From an uncultured Chlorobiota bacterium (lineage in GTDB: Bacteria; Bacteroidota; Kapaibacteriia; OLB7): 7,874 bases of DNA. The position numbers were made by a program, and so were the translations under genes. The DNA lies in NCBI GenBank assembly GCA_946481475.1, contig CAMLOB010000158.1, positions 1 through 7,874 on the forward strand, read 5' to 3'. Positions 4,601 through 7,874 of this stretch are shown here, piece after piece. How positions within the stretch are numbered: position 1 is the stretch's first letter; each line of letters opens with the position of its first letter. The notes below the pieces were generated by a model. That model worked only from the letters and a program-made list of their open reading frames with translations. It was not told the origin of the DNA and made no database searches.

Positions 4601-7141
4601 CTATCGCATCAACTCGATCCCGCCACTGGTCTGGACCGTACCGATCCGCACCTTGTAGAAGTAGGCTCCGCTCGCGGCTTTGCTTCCATCAGAGAGCCTT
4701 CCGTCCCATTGCACCATGTACGCCCCCTGCGGCAACTCTCTCTCCATCAGCTCGGCGACAAATTCTCCACGTACATTGTAGATGCCGACAACCGCCTTCT
4801 CCCCTGCAAGCGAAGGAGGGACCTCAAAGCCGATGGTCGTCGATTCGCCGAACGGATTCGGGAAGGCACGAGCCCGGAGTGTCCCGGTGCGGGAGGCGCC
4901 GGCAACCGGATCGTTCACGCTGCTCGGACTTTCGGTCTTCAGCGCAATCACCTCTCCCCGAGGTCCGCCGTCCTTTCCGGCCAGATAGATGTTCGTCCAT
5001 GCCGGACGCAGAGACATCTCTTCGAGATAGGTCGCGCTCCACTCCTCGTCGGTCAGTCGCTTGAAGTTGCTCGTCACGTGTTCGTGATAGCTCATCACCG
5101 GTCCGGCGTAGGCGGTGGTGTTCCCCTCGCTGTCGGTGCAGGTGACGATCGCCATATTCACAAATCCGGTACCGACGTGCATTACCCAGCCCACAAAGTT
5201 CCCCACAGCATCGGTCGGTGCCGTGTGGACGTCGGCCACTACCAGGTCTTTCTTGATGACCTCTTTTCCCGCATCGCCCCCATAGAAAAGGGAAGGATAC
5301 CATCCGGTGTACATCACGTCTCCACACCCTATCGTCTGCCGCGAAAGGGTCGACTGAAGGAAGGCCACCTCATCTTCGGTCAGCGGGAGGTGAGCCAGTT
5401 CTTTCCGTGCAATCTCTTCCAGCGTCCGGCTCGTCTCCTCAAGCATCTCGAAATATGCGGCAACCTGGGTCAGATTCATCTCGCTGAAGATCTCGTTCCC
5501 CCGCTCGGCATAGCGGGCGACCGCATCGTAGAACTCCGGGATCGGCTCCACATATCCCTTCGGATAGGAACATCCGATCCCGCCGGAATAGGATTGCTTG
5601 GCATAGAGCAGGTTGTCATGGCGAAGCTGCGCCCAGGAGGCGAGCTGTGTGTTCATCTTCTGCTGCCACCAGGCCGCCGTCTGCATGAAACGCGGAAGAT
5701 CCCTCCGGTCCTTCGGCGGATTCAACGTCCGGATCGCTCCCAGCCATCCCGTGTAGAGCGTCGAGTTCCAGAACTCCGAATCATAGGAATCGATCAGATA
5801 ACGCAGACCGGCAAGCTGCTTTGCATAGTTATACTCGTTGAGTTCCGGCTCCAGCAGATGGAGCGCAGCATCGTTCCCCAGTGCAAAGAGGACGTCGAGC
5901 GAGGAGGGGAGCATCCGGGGTTTCGGATCGGCCACCTTGTCGTAGACGACGCTGGCCATCACATAGGAGTCGATCACGAACCGCTGCCCGAAGAGCATGA
6001 AAGCCGACGCGGGAGTGATCTTGTCCGGACTGGTCGGATCGGTGAAGAGAATCTGCGAGAGAATTCTCTGCCCGGCATAGGGCTTGTTCGCCAGCGCCGT
6101 CTGGAAGGCCAGGAGCTTGCCGTCATCGACAAAATCGATTGCGCTCGTCAGATTCACCTCGCCCATCAGATCGAACATGTTGGCCGGGGTCACGTTGTCC
6201 GACTCGCCGATCATGAAGCGGAGGGTTCGGTCGATCTCCTCGTGCAGGGCGTTCAGTCCTGCGTTGCGCATTCCCTCGGCCAGCAATGCCCCCATAATCG
6301 TCTGCCGCTTGACATCTTCGGGCGAGGGGGGATTCTGCGCTCCTTTCGGCTTGCTCAGGTAGATTTCCGTCCGTCCCAGCCACATCATCGCCCGGAAATA
6401 TCGTCCCAGTTCCTCGCTCTGCGTGTAATGTCCCCGCACCGTCATCTGGCTGAAGTCGAGTGCCCGCCCCGTTGCACCGAAGAGTGCGTAGGAAGCCGGA
6501 GATTCCGCATCGATCAGGTCCGTCAATTCACCGACCACCTGTTTGTTGCGCGGGAAGACCGGGTCGACCTGATCGGCCGAGAGGAGCTTCAGGGCCACGG
6601 TCAGATAGACGTCGGCGTCGTCGAGCGAACGGAGGATTTCCTGATCTGCGGCATACGTTTGCCCCAGCTTCGGCAACTCGGCCCGCATCCCCGAAAGAAG
6701 CTCGTCGAGCTTCGGGATCAAGAGATCTTCCTCGACCGAGATCAGAATATTGTCGTAGGATTTGTGGACTGCGTGTAGAACCGCATCGGTAGAGATAAAG
6801 ACCGGGAGGTCCTTGATAAAGACATGATGAAGAGCCTCACCGAACGACGGATAGGAAAGCCGCTCGCTGACCATAAATCCGTTCCGGTCAACCAGCGATT
6901 TCTCGTAATCGGTCAACTCGAAGACGCCGTCGATATCGGCGGCATACTCCGCCGACGAAAAGGTTGTGGCCGCCCCCGGCTTGAAAAGACCGGCCTCGTG
7001 CATCGATTCCAGCCCCTCGGCATCGAGCGAACTGTTTTCCTGAAGGAACTGTTTGTAGGCGTCGACCGAGAAGGTCTGCGAAAACGCCTGGCTCGCCCCC
7101 AGCAGGAGGGCAAATACTGAAAGTAGAATCCGGGATGCCAT
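4601..7141 (-). CDS. Secreted DUF3160 protein with C-terminal FlgD-like / T9SS-like sorting domain
   Basis: The 846-aa product starts at the ATG at 7141, chosen because a GGAG box sits 7 nt upstream and the first 22 residues form a clean signal peptide ('MASRILLSVFALLLGASQAF', then SQ); the open frame extends 26 codons further but without either sign. The body, about residues 60-730, matches the DUF3160 style, including 'FISTDAVLHAVHKSYDNIL' at about 115-133, long helices, and 'CSYPKGYVEPIPEFYDAVAR'. The last 96 residues (about 751-846) form a FlgD_ig / type IX sorting-like domain: 'FPNPFGESTTIGFEV', 'VVGIYNVRGEFV', 'WDGRLSDGSKAASGAYFYKV'. Such tails mark proteins exported to the surface in FCB bacteria. 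DUF3160 has no established activity that I know of; I infer a large exported, possibly surface-attached protein. It is a single-gene unit: divergent from the rhomboid gene and followed by its own terminator. Confidence 0.94.
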   Translation of the reverse strand: MASRILLSVFALLLGASQAFSQTFSVDAYKQFLQENSSLDAEGLESMHEAGLFKPGAATTFSSAEYAADIDGVFELTDYEKSLVDRNGFMVSERLSYPSFGEALHHVFIKDLPVFISTDAVLHAVHKSYDNILISVEEDLLIPKLDELLSGMRAELPKLGQTYAADQEILRSLDDADVYLTVALKLLSADQVDPVFPRNKQVVGELTDLIDAESPASYALFGATGRALDFSQMTVRGHYTQSEELGRYFRAMMWLGRTEIYLSKPKGAQNPPSPEDVKRQTIMGALLAEGMRNAGLNALHEEIDRTLRFMIGESDNVTPANMFDLMGEVNLTSAIDFVDDGKLLAFQTALANKPYAGQRILSQILFTDPTSPDKITPASAFMLFGQRFVIDSYVMASVVYDKVADPKPRMLPSSLDVLFALGNDAALHLLEPELNEYNYAKQLAGLRYLIDSYDSEFWNSTLYTGWLGAIRTLNPPKDRRDLPRFMQTAAWWQQKMNTQLASWAQLRHDNLLYAKQSYSGGIGCSYPKGYVEPIPEFYDAVARYAERGNEIFSEMNLTQVAAYFEMLEETSRTLEEIARKELAHLPLTEDEVAFLQSTLSRQTIGCGDVMYTGWYPSLFYGGDAGKEVIKKDLVVADVHTAPTDAVGNFVGWVMHVGTGFVNMAIVTCTDSEGNTTAYAGPVMSYHEHVTSNFKRLTDEEWSATYLEEMSLRPAWTNIYLAGKDGGPRGEVIALKTESPSSVNDPVAGASRTGTLRARAFPNPFGESTTIGFEVPPSLAGEKAVVGIYNVRGEFVAELMERELPQGAYMVQWDGRLSDGSKAASGAYFYKVRIGTVQTSGGIELMR

Positions 7142-7148
7142 AATGGTA

Positions 7149-7152
7149 CTCC
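7149..7152 (-). promoter_or_regulatory. Shine-Dalgarno site (GGAG) deciding the DUF3160 start
   Basis: In minus sense TTTGGAGTACCATT precedes the ATG at 7141, placing GGAG 7 nt before it. It is the only good ribosome binding site in the window and rules in favour of 7141 over the upstream in-frame starts. Confidence 0.75.
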
Positions 7153-7204
7153 AAAGATTGATATACATACTTTGTTTATTCTGTGGATTCACCGGAAATA
7201 ACCG

Positions 7205-7221
7205 ACATGGCTGAACCATGT
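7205..7221. promoter_or_regulatory. Inverted repeat ACATGG-N5-CCATGT in divergent spacer (possible operator)
   Basis: Perfect 6-bp arms around CTGAA lie 64 bp upstream of the DUF3160 start and 150 bp upstream of the rhomboid start, in the only divergent promoter region of the window. The position suits a regulator site; the short arms make it a weak call. The surrounding 7142-7370 spacer is AT-rich, with A/T runs at 7223-7240, and must contain promoters for both genes, but I could not pick convincing -35/-10 or Bacteroidota -33/-7 pairs. Confidence 0.25.
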
Positions 7222-7337
7222 TTCATTGAAAAATAAAAATGCAAAACAAGGAGACCCTCCAGTACGATATTTGCCGCACCGATGGAAAAGGGCAGGAACC
7301 ATTACGGCTCCACCACACCTGTTCAATCCCCTTTTTT

Positions 7338-7365
7338 AATTTTGAATTTTTCATTTTGAATTGAA
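7338..7365. repeat. AT-rich 7-bp-period repeat upstream of rhomboid gene
   Basis: Four consecutive 7-mers read AATTTTG, AATTTTT, CATTTTG, AATTGAA, ending 5 bp before the rhomboid ATG. The 7-base period is the same as in the block at 1857-2009 although the base sequence differs. It also lies where the ribosome binding region and 5' UTR of the rhomboid gene would be, and no Shine-Dalgarno site is seen there. Confidence 0.6.
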
Positions 7366-7370
7366 CCACC

Positions 7371-7874
7371 ATGCTTCCGATCGGCGACGAAAACCACGAG
7401 ATCACGATCTTCCCGTTTATCACCTACGGGCTGATCGCCCTGAACGTGCTGGCCTTCATTTACGAGCTGACGCTCGGCAACGGACTGAGCCGGTTCATCA
7501 TGGAGTACGGTGCCGTTCCGGCCAAGATTACTGCCGGGAACGACCTGCACGCCCTTTTCAGTTCCATGTTCCTGCACGCCGGGTGGGGACATATCATCGG
7601 CAACATGCTCTTCCTGAAGGTCTTCGGCGACAACGTGGAGGACCGGATGGGGCACTGGTGGTTTCTGGCATTCTACCTGATTACCGGTCTGGCCGCAAGT
7701 GCCGCCCATATTCTTCTGGATCCGATTTCGACGATTCCGAGCGTCGGTGCCTCCGGGGCGATCTCCGGCGTCCTCGGCGCCTACATCGTCATGTTTGCCC
7801 GGAACCGTGTAATGGTCTGGCTCTTCTACACGGTCATCGCCGTGCCGGCCTGGCTGATGATCGGCTTCTGGGCG
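7371..7874 (+). CDS. Rhomboid family intramembrane serine protease, partial (C-terminus beyond right edge)
   Basis: The first 168 residues are in the window with no stop. Rhomboids cleave transmembrane substrates inside the lipid bilayer using a Ser-His dyad. Seen here: TM1 at about 14-33 ('FPFITYGLIALNVLAFIYEL'), the loop-1/TM2 motif 'HAGWGHIIGNMLFL' with H74 and N78 of the HxxxN oxyanion motif, and 'VGASGAISGVLGAYIV' carrying the GxSG catalytic serine S128. Membrane segments follow at about 97-116, 125-143 and 147-167. The catalytic histidine of the later helix is expected beyond the edge, so activity cannot be confirmed from this window. The ATG at 7371 is the natural start ('MLPIGDENHEITIFPF'); no Shine-Dalgarno site precedes it. 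It is transcribed away from the DUF3160 gene. Substrate unknown. Confidence 0.93.
   Translation, partial: MLPIGDENHEITIFPFITYGLIALNVLAFIYELTLGNGLSRFIMEYGAVPAKITAGNDLHALFSSMFLHAGWGHIIGNMLFLKVFGDNVEDRMGHWWFLAFYLITGLAASAAHILLDPISTIPSVGASGAISGVLGAYIVMFARNRVMVWLFYTVIAVPAWLMIGFWA

Noticed and set aside
4586..6778. 730-codon plus-strand open frame opposite the DUF3160 gene
   Set aside because: It is antisense to a gene with signal peptide, recognised domains, ribosome site and terminator; its translation is Arg/His/Pro-rich with no domain, the usual mirror of GC-biased codons.
7239..7364. 41-codon plus-strand frame (starting 'MQNKETLQYDIC') before the rhomboid gene
   Set aside because: No ribosome site, its C-terminal part is simply the AT-rich repeat read through, and codon usage is unlike the neighbours.

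Overview
The window looks like a chromosomal segment of a member of the Bacteroidota/Chlorobiota (FCB) group with moderately high GC (roughly high-50s percent by eye). Three things point there: a secreted DUF3160 protein that ends in a FlgD-like / type IX secretion sorting-like domain, a DUF58 protein of the two-membrane-segment type with an 'IDKGRVM' core, and weak or absent Shine-Dalgarno sites in front of most genes. An Ignavibacteria/Kapabacteria-like lineage would fit best, but this is inference from protein style, not a database match.

Layout. Almost everything is on the minus strand; read in the direction of transcription (high to low coordinates) it runs: DUF3160 secreted protein (7141-4601), a rho-independent terminator (4536-4507), DUF58 membrane protein (4435-3101), a spacer with a long hairpin (3000-2963), a small secreted protein of unknown family (2921-2382), a second strong terminator (2339-2311), a short 49-codon open frame with coding-like codon usage (2224-2075), a block of degenerate 7-bp tandem repeats with G-rich tracts (2009-1857), and finally a large glycine-rich secreted protein (1698 to beyond the left edge). 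This last gene is open across the whole left end, with no stop in 566 codons. On the plus strand only one gene is visible, a rhomboid intramembrane protease starting at 7371 and running off the right edge, divergent from the DUF3160 gene across a 229-bp AT-rich spacer that holds an AT-rich version of the same 7-bp-period repeat.

Function. Three of the five clear genes encode exported products (DUF3160 protein, glycine-rich protein, small secreted protein) and the other two are membrane proteins (DUF58, rhomboid), so the segment has a cell-envelope/surface flavour. The two terminators split the minus strand into at least three transcription units, so there is no single operon. No mobile element, CRISPR array, tRNA or rRNA is visible. 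I see no clear undescribed multi-gene system; the features most worth a second look are the two heptamer-period repeat loci, the glycine-rich surface protein, and the short coding-like segment beside the repeats.
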